A DNA stretch of 64,000 nucleotides. It comes from DAOQVR01 sp035341665. Lineage in GTDB: Bacteria > Chloroflexota > Anaerolineae > JAAYZQ01. This document shows, piece after piece, positions 33,655 through 41,236 of the stretch. Under the pieces are notes generated by a model. The model searched no databases, was not told the origin of the DNA, and saw nothing but the letters and a program-made list of their open reading frames with translations. How positions within the stretch are numbered: the stretch's first letter is position 1; every line of letters starts with the position of its first letter. The translations under genes and the position numbers were made by a program. The stretch lies in the NCBI GenBank assembly GCA_035341665.1, contig DAOQVR010000007.1, positions 62,001 to 126,000 on the forward strand, read 5' to 3'.

Positions 33655-34203
33655 ATGCCAAAGCGGCGAATCAGGGTAACGCTTGTCCTGGCGGCCGTCC
33701 TGCTGGTTGGGCTCCTGCCCCTCGTCATCCTCGCCCGCTCGTCGCTGCGCTCCCCGCAGCGCGCCGACGGGGCAGTGATCCCAGGGACTCCCTGCCCGGA
33801 GTGCCCCCCTCTCACACCCGGCCTCGGCGCGGACCCGGCCGCGGAGGCATGCACTGGGGAGTGTGAGGGCGCGGCGGCGCGGGCCGGGATGCACCTTGCC
33901 GACGTCAGGGGAGAGGTCCGCAGCGATCCCTATGGCGCCTACCAGCTGGTCGTGTACGTGGTCGTGCACGGCACGGACCACGCGCCCCTCGACCAGGTCG
34001 AGGTGGCTGCGTCGATCTGGTGGCCGAATGGAGGGCCGGTCCAGCGCACCCGCCTGACGCATGCGAATGGGACGGCCCGCTTCCACTGGGGCTCGACAGA
34101 CAGGGGCGCCTGGAAGCTGTGCGTGGACTCGCTGGTCAGGGACGGGTTCTTGCATGACGCGGATGCCGACGAGGGGCAGGCGTGTGTGGAATGGGGCAAC
34201 TGA
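33655..34203 (+). CDS. Small secreted or membrane-anchored protein, homologue of the protease C-terminal domain
   Basis: 182 residues. A basic start and one hydrophobic segment (about 8-28) suggest a signal anchor. A Cys/Pro-rich linker (PGTPCPECPPL) and a globular domain (about 85-180) follow. That domain reads SDPYGAYQLVVYV, WWPNGGPVQRTRLTH, GTARFHWGSTDRGAW, closely matching residues ~880-963 of the preceding protease (DPYG, GGPFSRTRWTH, ARFPWGST). It is an immunoglobulin-like beta domain of unknown role; a shared binding partner is possible. AGGGAGGTG precedes the ATG by four to five bases. Confidence 0.8.
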   Translation: MPKRRIRVTLVLAAVLLVGLLPLVILARSSLRSPQRADGAVIPGTPCPECPPLTPGLGADPAAEACTGECEGAAARAGMHLADVRGEVRSDPYGAYQLVVYVVVHGTDHAPLDQVEVAASIWWPNGGPVQRTRLTHANGTARFHWGSTDRGAWKLCVDSLVRDGFLHDADADEGQACVEWGN

Positions 34204-34229
34204 TCGGGTGCCTTTAACGCAATCTTAGC

Positions 34230-34258
34230 TTGACAGGCGCCCGCTTTTGTGCTATAGG
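34230..34258 (+). promoter_or_regulatory. Ferritin gene promoter
   Basis: TTGACA (34230-34235), 17-base spacer ending TGTGC, TATAGG (34253-34258): nearly the same layout as the promoter at 33575-33603. Confidence 0.7.
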
Positions 34259-34297
34259 TGTTACCAGAATTGTGAAATATCGACGAAGGAGAATGAC

Positions 34298-34789
34298 GTG
34301 GAACTCAACAAGAAGCTTCAAGACGCATTGAATGACCAGATCCGGGAGGAGCTGTACTCCTCCTATTTGTACCTGTCGATGGCCTCCTACTGCCAGTCGA
34401 TCAACCTCCCCGGCTTTGCGCACTGGATGCGGGTGCAGAGCAAGGAGGAGCTGGAGCATGGCCTCAAGTTCTACGACTTTATCGAGGAGCGGGGCGGCCG
34501 CGTGCTGCTCCAGGGGATCGAGCAGCCTCCGGCCGAGTTCGGCAGCCCCGTCGACATCTTTACCCAGACGCTGGCGCATGAGCAGCACATCACCGGCCGC
34601 ATCGAGATGCTGTACGGCATGGCGCTGGAGCAGAAGGACTATGCCAGCACCGGTTTCCTGCAGTGGTTCATCGACGAGCAGGTCGAAGAAGAGCGCAACG
34701 CCACCGATATCCTCAACCTGCTGAAGATGGTCGGCGAGAAGGGGCATACCCTGTTCATGGTCGACCGGCAGCTGGGCGGGCGCGGCTAG
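34298..34789 (+). CDS. Non-heme ferritin
   Basis: 163 residues, the standard length of a four-helix-bundle ferritin that oxidises and stores iron in a 24-mer. The ferroxidase ligands are visible: a Glu in REELYSSYLYLSM (helix A), KEELEHGLKFYDF (the ExxH of helix B), an acidic site in TLAHEQHITGR and QVEEERNATDI. Start is a GTG (ELNKKLQDALNDQ) six bases after AAGGAG; the ATG five bases earlier is out of frame. It is monocistronic, with its own promoter and a hairpin after it. Iron control such as a Fur box is not evident. Confidence 0.95.
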   Translation: MELNKKLQDALNDQIREELYSSYLYLSMASYCQSINLPGFAHWMRVQSKEELEHGLKFYDFIEERGGRVLLQGIEQPPAEFGSPVDIFTQTLAHEQHITGRIEMLYGMALEQKDYASTGFLQWFIDEQVEEERNATDILNLLKMVGEKGHTLFMVDRQLGGRG

Positions 34790-34818
34790 CACCGCGCCTC
34801 CCTATCCCGGCAACCGCA

Positions 34819-34862
34819 AGGGCGGGAGCGTCGAGCCTACATGGGCGAGGCGCTCCCGCCCT
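34819..34862 (+). terminator. Long-loop hairpin after ferritin
   Basis: AGGGCGGGAGCG (34819-34830) pairs with CGCTCCCGCCCT (34851-34862), a perfect 12-bp stem with a 20-base loop. There is no T-tract beyond GCTCTGTT. Confidence 0.55.
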
Positions 34863-34877
34863 GCTCTGTTAACCGTG

Positions 34878-34906
34878 TTGACAAGCCTACTCCCCTCGAA
34901 TATAAT
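34878..34906 (+). promoter_or_regulatory. Consensus promoter of the leuC operon
   Basis: TTGACA (34878-34883), 17-base spacer, TATAAT (34901-34906), matching the sigma-70 consensus exactly. The ATG is 48 bases downstream with GAGGGGG before it. I see no T-box or leader peptide. Confidence 0.85.
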
Positions 34907-34954
34907 GCGCTTCAAGTCGATCTGATGATCTCCCGACGAGGGGGTACCACACGC

Positions 34955-36208
34955 ATGGGCAAGACGTTCGCCGAAAAGATCCTGGCGCTCAAAGCCGGCC
35001 TGCCGGAGACGGTGGCCGGGCAGATCGTCACCGTCCGCCCCGACAAGCTCCTGACGCACGACAATACGTCCGCCATCGCCGCTACCTTCCGCAAGATGGG
35101 CATTGCGCGCGTGGCCGATCCCAAGATCAACGTAATCATCCTTGACCACGTCACCCCGGCAGCCAACGACACCTACGCCAAGAGCCACCAGGAGACGCGC
35201 CGCTTCGTTCGAGACCAGGGGATTGAGGCCTTTTACGACATTGGTGAGGGCATCTGCCACCAGGTGCTGCCCGAGCAGGGGCACGCCCTTCCGGGGATGC
35301 TCATCGTCGGCAGCGACTCGCACACGCCCACGCACGGTGCCCTGGGCGCCTTCGCCACCGGCATCGGGCGCACCGAGGCCGCGGCCGTCATGGCAACCGG
35401 GGAGATATGGCTGCGGGTGCCCGACAGCCTGCGCATCGTCGTCGACGGCACGATGCCCGATCGGGTCTCTGCCAAGGATCTGATCTTGCGCATCATCGGC
35501 GACATTGGCGCCGACGGCGCCGATTACCAGTCGGTCGAATTCACCGGTCCGGCCATCGAGGCCCTGTCCATTGGCGGCCGCATGACCCTCTGCAACCTGG
35601 CTGCCGAGATGGGGGCCAAGAACGCCTACGTGGCTCCCGATGCCCAGACGCGCGCGTGGCTAGCCGCCCGCACAACCCAGCCCTACACCGAGGTCCACCC
35701 CGACCCCGATGCCCTCTATGCCCGCACGCTCCAGTACGACGTCTCCACCCTGGCACCCCAGGTGGCCAAGCCGCACCGCGTGGACAACGTGGTGCCGGTG
35801 GTGGAGGTCGCCGGGGTCAAGATTGACCAGGCGCTGATCGGTAGCTGCACCAACGGCCGCCTCGAGGACCTGCGCGCCGCCGCAGAGATCGTGCGCGGCA
35901 GTAAGATCGCCCCCTGGGTCCGGCTCCTGGTGCTGCCCGCCTCGCGCCAGATCCTCCTGGAGGCCATCCGGGAGGGCATCATCACCGACCTGGTAGCTGC
36001 CGGGGGAACGCTGCTCAACCCCGGCTGTGGCCCTTGCCTGGGCGCGCACGAGGGCTGCATGGCCCCTGGTGAGCGCACCATCTCCACCGCCAACCGCAAT
36101 TTCAAGGGGCGCATGGGGAGCCCCGAGGCCGAGATCTACCTTGCCAGCCCCGCCACGGTTGCTGCCTCGGCCCTCAAAGGCGTGATCGCCGATCCACGTG
36201 TGATCTAG
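34955..36208 (+). CDS. leuC: 3-isopropylmalate dehydratase large subunit (LeuC2/homoaconitase type)
   Basis: 417 residues, the shorter 'archaeal-type' two-subunit hydro-lyase. The [4Fe-4S] cysteines are in IGSCTNGR (about residue 294) and NPGCGPCLGAHEG (about 353-357). GSDSHTPTHGALGAFATGIG carries substrate contacts. It isomerises 2- to 3-isopropylmalate in leucine synthesis together with LeuD; homoaconitate or a methylmalate-type substrate are the alternatives for this subfamily. The ATG at 34955 is about ten bases after GAGGGGG. Downstream genes (lipoprotein, leuD) are 33 and 12 bases apart, so the three form one transcript. Confidence 0.92.
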   Translation: MGKTFAEKILALKAGLPETVAGQIVTVRPDKLLTHDNTSAIAATFRKMGIARVADPKINVIILDHVTPAANDTYAKSHQETRRFVRDQGIEAFYDIGEGICHQVLPEQGHALPGMLIVGSDSHTPTHGALGAFATGIGRTEAAAVMATGEIWLRVPDSLRIVVDGTMPDRVSAKDLILRIIGDIGADGADYQSVEFTGPAIEALSIGGRMTLCNLAAEMGAKNAYVAPDAQTRAWLAARTTQPYTEVHPDPDALYARTLQYDVSTLAPQVAKPHRVDNVVPVVEVAGVKIDQALIGSCTNGRLEDLRAAAEIVRGSKIAPWVRLLVLPASRQILLEAIREGIITDLVAAGGTLLNPGCGPCLGAHEGCMAPGERTISTANRNFKGRMGSPEAEIYLASPATVAASALKGVIADPRVI

Positions 36209-36241
36209 ACTGGAGCAACACAAGAGAAAGAGGAGGAGGAA

Positions 36242-37069
36242 ATGTTCGACCGACTTGCCGTCAAGCTGTTTCGCCGTGTTCCGAGCGTGGTTGTCCTGGT
36301 CACCCTGCTGGTGCTCACTCCTCTCCTGGGAGCCTGCGACGTATCGGTAGGCAAACCGGAGGTCGTGGTTGTCACGGCCACGCAGCAGCCCCAGAGCCAG
36401 GTCGTGGTGGTAACCGCCACTCCCACCCAGGCCGCAGTGATTCCGGAGGCGCCAGCCGTGCAGGCCGCTACGCCTGACGTCCAGGGCACGGTGCAGGCAG
36501 CCCTGGCCGCCACGCTCGCGGCCCAACCCACCAATACGCCCATCCCACCCACCGACACGCCGGTGCCGCCGACACCCGACCTGCCGGCAACGCTGCAGGC
36601 CATGTTGCAGCTCACCCTTGCTGCGGCTCCCACCGATACGCCAGTACCGCCGACCAACACAGCCATACCCGCCACGAACACGCCCAAGCCCACCTCCAAG
36701 CCCAAGGCAACCAACACCCCTGCCAACCTGCCGCCCCCTGTGTTGATGAGCCCCTCCGCAGACTTTAGCTGCTTCAACATCGGTGGCTGCCTCTTCACGT
36801 GGTCGTGGGGGGGTGGCTTGGCGGCCAACCAGTATTTCCAGGTCCAACTTGTGGGCCCCGGCAATGAGCACCGCGGGATCCACCCGCCGACGAAGGGGTA
36901 TTCCTTCCAGTCGAACTGGACGGTCTATGAGATCATCCCCGATTGGTGCAACAGGAACTATATGTGCCACATGCAGTGGACGGTCGCCATCATCGAGTGG
37001 AATGGGGTGGATCCCAGCAAGATCGGCCGCACCCTGTCCGAAGCTGCGCCGCGCTGGATCTGGCTCTAG
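36242..37069 (+). CDS. Lipoprotein with Thr-Pro linker and C-terminal Ig-like domain
   Basis: 275 residues. An N-terminal signal with lipobox LLGAC (Cys at about 32) indicates a membrane-anchored lipoprotein. Residues 35-160 are a Thr/Pro/Ala linker with repeats such as TDTPVPPT. The last ~115 residues form a small domain (PPPVLMSPSADFSC, LFTWSWGGGL, YFQVQLVGPGNEHRG, MQWTVAIIEWNG, APRWIWL) with four Cys, of a beta type common in Chloroflexota exported proteins. The ribosome site AGAGGAGGAAA precedes the ATG. Its position between leuC and leuD is unexpected and no metabolic role is suggested by the sequence. Confidence 0.85.
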   Translation: MFDRLAVKLFRRVPSVVVLVTLLVLTPLLGACDVSVGKPEVVVVTATQQPQSQVVVVTATPTQAAVIPEAPAVQAATPDVQGTVQAALAATLAAQPTNTPIPPTDTPVPPTPDLPATLQAMLQLTLAAAPTDTPVPPTNTAIPATNTPKPTSKPKATNTPANLPPPVLMSPSADFSCFNIGGCLFTWSWGGGLAANQYFQVQLVGPGNEHRGIHPPTKGYSFQSNWTVYEIIPDWCNRNYMCHMQWTVAIIEWNGVDPSKIGRTLSEAAPRWIWL

Positions 37070-37081
37070 CAGGAGGAGCAT

Positions 37082-37579
37082 TTGGAGAAGAAGCTGACCG
37101 GCCGGGTCTGGAAGTACGGCGACGACGTCAACACCGACGTGATCTTTCCCGGCAAGTACACCTACAGCGTCTCCGACCGGAAAGAGATGGCGCAGCATGC
37201 GCTGGAGGACCTCGACCCCGGTTTTGTGAGGAACGCCCGCCCGGGCGACATCATCGTCGCCGGCAAGAACTGGGGGTGCGGCAGCTCGCGCGAGCAGGCC
37301 GTCATCTGCCTCAAGGAGATGGGCGTGGGCGCCATCGTCGCGCGCAGCTTTGCCCGCATCTATTTCCGCAACTGCATCAACGAAGGGCTGCCCATCGTCA
37401 CCTGTGACGCCGTCGATTCGGTCGAGACCGGCGACGAGGTCACCATCGACTTTGAGTCCGGCACGGTTGTCACGCCGCGCGGCTCCTATGCCTTCCCGCC
37501 GCTGGATCCTTCCGTTCTGGAAATCCTCGACACCGGTGGCCTCGTGCCGTATGTGAAGAAGAAGCTTACCAGCGGGTGA
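37082..37579 (+). CDS. leuD: 3-isopropylmalate dehydratase small subunit
   Basis: 165 residues, the swivel domain partner of LeuC. GRVWKYGDDVNTDVIFPGKY at the N-terminus and AGKNWGCGSSREQAV (near residue 60-74) are the substrate-recognition motifs of LeuD. ARSFARIYFRNCINEGLPIV follows. Start is TTG at 37082, four bases after AGGAGGAGC; no ATG is available without losing the first strand. It is the last gene of the leuC transcript. A repeat cluster begins six bases after its stop. Confidence 0.93.
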   Translation: MEKKLTGRVWKYGDDVNTDVIFPGKYTYSVSDRKEMAQHALEDLDPGFVRNARPGDIIVAGKNWGCGSSREQAVICLKEMGVGAIVARSFARIYFRNCINEGLPIVTCDAVDSVETGDEVTIDFESGTVVTPRGSYAFPPLDPSVLEILDTGGLVPYVKKKLTSG

Positions 37580-37584
37580 GCGAC

Positions 37585-37787
37585 TCATGCAGAGCGAGTT
37601 CTCAGGACAAGTCGTTCCGAGGGACTATTCGCAGGATGTCGTTCTGAGCGACTTCTCAGAACATGTCATTCTGAGCGGCTTCTCGGTAGATGTCATTCTG
37701 AGCGACCGAAGGGAGCGAAGAATCTCCGGATGATCAGGCCGGCTGCTCTGCGAAGGCGAGACCCCTCGCTTCGCTCAGGGTGACATC
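37585..37787. repeat. Tandem 27-base repeats plus inverted copy of the GTCATTCTGAGCG family
   Basis: Units start at 37585 (degenerate), 37611, 37638, 37665 and 37692; the middle three are exactly 27 bases long. The best units read GTCATTCTGAGCG then a variable part. The last full unit runs on through GAAGGGAGCGAAGAATCTC. An inverted copy ends the block: GATGTCATTCTGAGCGA (37689-37705) against TCGCTCAGGGTGACATC (37771-37787), two mismatches in 17. The cluster fills the spacer between leuD and the GIY-YIG gene. Confidence 0.85.
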
Positions 37788-37840
37788 TTCTTGGGGGCGT
37801 CAGCAGCTGGGCGACTTTGCGTTGAGAGCGTCGGCGTACC

Positions 37841-38131
37841 ATGCGGTACTACTACGTGTACATCATGACCAATCAATCGCGCACCCTGTACACAGGGGTC
37901 ACCAACGACCTGGAGCGCGGAGTCTACGAGCACAAGCAGGGCTCTGGCTCTTCGTTCACGGCGAAGTACAACATCACCTGCCTGGTGTACTATGAGGAGT
38001 GCCCTGATGTGCGCTCGGCGATTGCCCGCGAGAAGGAGATCAAGGGCTGGCGAAGAGACAAGAAGCTGGTGCTCATCGAGTCCATCTACCCCCAGTGGCA
38101 GGACCTGAGCGCAGGGTGGTACAGACCGTAG
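37841..38131 (+). CDS. GIY-YIG domain protein (small predicted endonuclease)
   Basis: 96 residues, a stand-alone GIY-YIG domain (UPF0213/YhbQ-like). The first strand has YYYVYIMTNQ and the second TLYTGVTNDLERGVYEHKQG, so the signature reads VYI-(x)-YTG. REKEIKGWRRDKKLVLIES supplies the basic helix and the conserved Glu. Such proteins are predicted single-domain nucleases; their biological role is unsettled. The ATG lies 53 bases after the repeat block, and leuB-like expression continues 44 bases after its stop. No ribosome site is obvious. Confidence 0.88.
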   Translation: MRYYYVYIMTNQSRTLYTGVTNDLERGVYEHKQGSGSSFTAKYNITCLVYYEECPDVRSAIAREKEIKGWRRDKKLVLIESIYPQWQDLSAGWYRP

Positions 38132-38175
38132 CGTCCTTGTGAAGAAAACATCACACCCAAGGAGGATTCAGTAAC

Positions 38176-39267
38176 ATGCCCAAGTACAAGATCGCCTGGC
38201 TGCCGGGCGATGGGATCGGGGTCGACGTCATGGACGCCGCCCGCATCGTGCTGGACCGCATCGACCTGGATGCGGAGTACATCCACGGCGACATCGGCTG
38301 GGAGTTCTGGGTCAACGAGGGCGATGCCCTGCCCAAGCGCACGTTGGACCTGATGAAGGAGACCGACTGCGCGTTCTTCGGCGCCATCACGTCCAAGGGC
38401 AAGGAGGCGTCCGAAAAGGAGCTGGCGCCAGCGCTCCAGGGCAAGGGATTCGCCTACCGCAGCCCGATCGTGCGCATGCGGCAGATCCTTGACCTCTACA
38501 TCTGCCTGCGCCCCATCAAGGCCTATCCCGGCAACCCGCTCAACTACAAGGATGGCATCGACCTGGTCGTCTTCCGGGAGAACACCGAGGGCATGTACAT
38601 CGGCATCGAGTACGCCCAGGTCCCCGAGGAGATGTTTGCCATCAAGGGGATGGAGAAGCTGCCGCGCGACGCGGCCATCTCCATCCGTGCCATCACGCCC
38701 GCCGCCTCGGAGCGGATCGTGCGCGCCGCCTTCGAGTTCGCGCGCAAGAGCAACCGCAGGCGGGTGACCGCCGTGCACAAGGCCAATGTGCTGCGCATGA
38801 CCGACGCCGTCTTTATGGACGCGGCCCGCAAAGTAGCGGCCGAGTACCCCGACATCCCCTTCGACGATGCCAACATCGACGCCATGGGGATGTGGCTGCT
38901 GAAGAACCCGCTCAACTATGACGTACTCGTCACGACCAACCTGTTTGGCGACATCCTGTCCGATCTCTGTGCTCAAATGGTCGGCGGCCTGGGTTTTGGC
39001 TGCAGCGGCAACATCGGCTCGCAGTATGCCGTCTTCGAGCCGACCCATGGCTCGGCGCCCAAGTACGCCGGCCAGTACAAGACCAACCCCATTGCCACCA
39101 TCCTGGCGGCCAAGATGATGCTCGAGTGGCTGGGCGAGGCCGAGAAGGCCGCGCAGGTGGAGGGGGCAACGGCTGCGGTCATAGCCGAGGGCAAGGTCCG
39201 CACCTACGACATGGGCGGCGCGGCCGGAACGCTCGACATGGCGCGCGCCATCGCCGCCAAGCTCTAG
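38176..39267 (+). CDS. Isocitrate/isopropylmalate dehydrogenase family protein
   Basis: 363 residues of the beta-decarboxylating dehydrogenase family. Visible are the N-terminal AWLPGDGIGVDVM, VVFRENTEGMYIG (substrate phosphorylation-loop equivalent), HKANVLRMTDAVF and the metal/cofactor region VTTNLFGDILSDLCAQMVGG with GSAPKYAGQ. Neighbouring leuC and leuD favour 3-isopropylmalate dehydrogenase (leuB) or the homoisocitrate version, but SNIG (here GNIGSQYAVFEPTHG) and the length also fit NAD-isocitrate dehydrogenase. I leave the substrate open. AAGGAGGATT precedes the ATG by nine bases. Confidence 0.88.
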   Translation: MPKYKIAWLPGDGIGVDVMDAARIVLDRIDLDAEYIHGDIGWEFWVNEGDALPKRTLDLMKETDCAFFGAITSKGKEASEKELAPALQGKGFAYRSPIVRMRQILDLYICLRPIKAYPGNPLNYKDGIDLVVFRENTEGMYIGIEYAQVPEEMFAIKGMEKLPRDAAISIRAITPAASERIVRAAFEFARKSNRRRVTAVHKANVLRMTDAVFMDAARKVAAEYPDIPFDDANIDAMGMWLLKNPLNYDVLVTTNLFGDILSDLCAQMVGGLGFGCSGNIGSQYAVFEPTHGSAPKYAGQYKTNPIATILAAKMMLEWLGEAEKAAQVEGATAAVIAEGKVRTYDMGGAAGTLDMARAIAAKL

Positions 39268-39319
39268 GCAGCGCGGGGCATGGAGGGCGCTTCGCCCGTG
39301 CCCCGGGTAGAGAGACTGG

Positions 39320-39352
39320 GTGCCAGGCACGTGTGCCGTGCCTGGCACTTTT
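39320..39352 (+). terminator. Terminator-like hairpin touching the next gene's ribosome site
   Basis: GTGCCAGGCACG (39320-39331) pairs perfectly with CGTGCCTGGCAC (39337-39348) around TGTGC, then TTTT. GGAGG of the acyl-CoA dehydrogenase follows within a few bases, so the hairpin may limit read-through or translation. Confidence 0.75.
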
Positions 39353-39365
39353 GATGGAGGACGGC

Positions 39366-40571
39366 ATGGACTTTTCCTGGAATGAAGAGCAGCGCCTCTG
39401 GCGGCAGGCCGTTCGCGACTTTGCCCAGAAGGAGATCGCGCCCCGCGTCCGCGAGATCGACACCCTAGGCCGCATCCCCCCCGAGATCATCGAGGGGATG
39501 GCCCGGCTAGGTCTGCTCGCCCCGCTGTGCTCCGAGGAGTTTGGCGGCGCGGGCATGGACTGGACCATGGCCGCCATCGCCGCCGAGGAGCTGGGCCGGG
39601 CCGACATCAGCCTCGCCATCCCCGTCCTCTACCTGGTCGAGGCCGCCTGGGGGTTTGTCTTTGAGCGCTACGGCACGCCGGAGCTCAAGGCCGAGGTCCT
39701 GCCCAACGTGACGGCCGGCCGGGCCTTCCTGGGCATCGCCACGACCGAGCCGGGCGGGGGCTCTGACATCCTGGGCGCCTGCCGAACCAAGGCCGTCTGG
39801 CAGGGCGACGGGTGGGTGCTCAACGGCGAAAAGATGTACATCAGCGGGGTGCGCGAGTCGCTGGCGATGGGCGGAATTCACCTGCTCCTGGCCCGCACCA
39901 ACCCCAATCCCGCCGCGGAGCACCGGGCCTTTACCTTCTTTGCCCTCCCGCTCAAGGGCACAGCCGGCATCAGCCCGACCTACTTCGAGGACATGGGCCG
40001 CATGGGGATTTCGACCGGCGGCTTTGCCCTCGAGGACGTCCGGCTGCCTGCGGCCCACCTGGTGGGCGAGCCGGACCGCGGCTTCTACCATGCCATGGAG
40101 GGCTTTTCGGCTGCCCGGGTGCTGATCGGCGCCACCTGCGTGGGTGCCTCCGAAGCCGTGCTGGAGCTGGGCCTGCGGCACATCCAGGAGCGCCACGCTT
40201 TTGGCCGCCCGCTTGCCGCGCACCAGGGCATCTCCTTCCCCCTGGCCGACCGCTTCGCGGACCTCGAATCGAGCCGCCTCCTGGTCTACCGGGCAGCCTG
40301 GATCATGGATCAGAAGTACGGCCCGGGCACCCGCAGCCACTACGACATCGCCCTGGCCGCTGCCCTCGCCAAGCTCCGCGCGCCGCGCGTGGGCTTTGAG
40401 ATCATGAACGAGGTCGCCGACTGGTTCGGGGCGATGGCCTACACCAAGGAGTGCCCCGTCGAGATGGGCATCCGCGGCATCCGCTCCTATTCCATCGGCG
40501 CCGAAGGCACCATGAACGTGCAGCGCATGATCATTGCGCGCGAGCTGCTGGAGAGGGGCATGCCCGAGTAG
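39366..40571 (+). CDS. Acyl-CoA dehydrogenase
   Basis: 401 residues, one complete flavin-dependent acyl-CoA dehydrogenase. N-terminal helical domain (DFSWNEEQRLWRQAVRDFA), FAD contacts at GIATTEPGGGSDILG and YISGVRESLAM, and the C-terminal helical domain with QERHAFGRPLAAHQG. The catalytic Glu is expected in SIGAEGTMNVQRMIIARELL near the end. The acyl substrate is unknown; a branched-chain acid would fit beside the leuCD genes but this is inference. The ATG follows TGGAGG by six bases; an in-frame ATG at 39354 is too close to the hairpin. Confidence 0.92.
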   Translation: MDFSWNEEQRLWRQAVRDFAQKEIAPRVREIDTLGRIPPEIIEGMARLGLLAPLCSEEFGGAGMDWTMAAIAAEELGRADISLAIPVLYLVEAAWGFVFERYGTPELKAEVLPNVTAGRAFLGIATTEPGGGSDILGACRTKAVWQGDGWVLNGEKMYISGVRESLAMGGIHLLLARTNPNPAAEHRAFTFFALPLKGTAGISPTYFEDMGRMGISTGGFALEDVRLPAAHLVGEPDRGFYHAMEGFSAARVLIGATCVGASEAVLELGLRHIQERHAFGRPLAAHQGISFPLADRFADLESSRLLVYRAAWIMDQKYGPGTRSHYDIALAAALAKLRAPRVGFEIMNEVADWFGAMAYTKECPVEMGIRGIRSYSIGAEGTMNVQRMIIARELLERGMPE

Positions 40572-40579
40572 GAGAAGCG

Positions 40580-41011
40580 ATGAAGGTATTCATTGCCGGC
40601 ATCATGCAAGGGTCGCGGCTCGACAGCCTCATCGACGACCAGGACTACCGGCGCCAGATCGCCGAAGCCGTCGTGCGGCGTTTCCCGGGGGCCGAGATCG
40701 TCGATCCCAACGAGATTCACCCCGACGGCGTGCGCTATGGCGACGAGCAGGCCAAGGCAACGCTCCTGGCCATGGCCGACCTGGCGGGGCAGGCGGACCT
40801 GGTCGTGGCGTACGTGCCCACTGCCTCCATGGGCACCGCCATCGAGATGTGGCAGGCTTTCCAAGCCGGCATCCCCCTGGTGACCATCTCGCCCATGGCC
40901 GCCAACTGGGTGGTCAGGTTCCTCTCCGGCGCCCTCCTGCCCGACCTGGATGCTTTCAGGGCCTGGGTCGCGGAGGGCGGGTTGGACGAGATGCTGTCAC
41001 CGGGCCCGTAG
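40580..41011 (+). CDS. Nucleoside 2-deoxyribosyltransferase-like protein
   Basis: 143 residues with a flavodoxin-like fold. MKVFIAGIMQG at the start, the central DLVVAYVPTASMGTAIEMW (GT..E carrying the likely nucleophile Glu) and FQAGIPLVTISP match the nucleoside 2-deoxyribosyltransferase/DNMP hydrolase superfamily. The role may be nucleotide salvage or cleavage of damaged nucleotides. GGAGAAG precedes the ATG, which lies eight bases after the acyl-CoA dehydrogenase stop, so they share a transcript. Confidence 0.78.
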   Translation: MKVFIAGIMQGSRLDSLIDDQDYRRQIAEAVVRRFPGAEIVDPNEIHPDGVRYGDEQAKATLLAMADLAGQADLVVAYVPTASMGTAIEMWQAFQAGIPLVTISPMAANWVVRFLSGALLPDLDAFRAWVAEGGLDEMLSPGP

Positions 41012-41072
41012 CCCGGCGAGCAGCGAGCGTGCGCCGCACCTGGTCGCCCCTCCCTCGAGGGCTCGCGGGGCC

Positions 41073-41100
41073 TTGACAATTCGCCCGCTGCAGGTACAAT
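41073..41100 (+). promoter_or_regulatory. tRNA-Arg promoter
   Basis: TTGACA (41073-41078), 16-base spacer, TACAAT (41095-41100), 15 bases before the tRNA 5' end. Confidence 0.75.
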
Positions 41101-41115
41101 ACCCCAAACGGATAG

Positions 41116-41188
<73 letters not shown>

Positions 41189-41206
41189 CTCTTCTTTCCC
41201 TCACGC

Positions 41207-41235
41207 TGCCGCCCCCGCCTTGGGGCGAGGCGGCA
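41207..41235. terminator. Hairpin between tRNA-Arg and the convergent C45 gene
   Basis: TGCCGCC (41207-41213) pairs with GGCGGCA (41229-41235), with an inner C/G-rich stem. It lies one base past the C45 stop, so it can serve both directions; there is no T-tract. Confidence 0.5.
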
Positions 41236-41236
41236 C

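Noticed and set aside
35660..37588. A 640-codon antisense frame across leuC, the lipoprotein and leuD
   Set aside because: It covers three clear plus-strand genes with conserved motifs and has no promoter or ribosome site.
37585..37700. The 27-base tandem units as a CRISPR array
   Set aside because: The units adjoin with no spacers of even length and diverge between copies; no cas genes are near.
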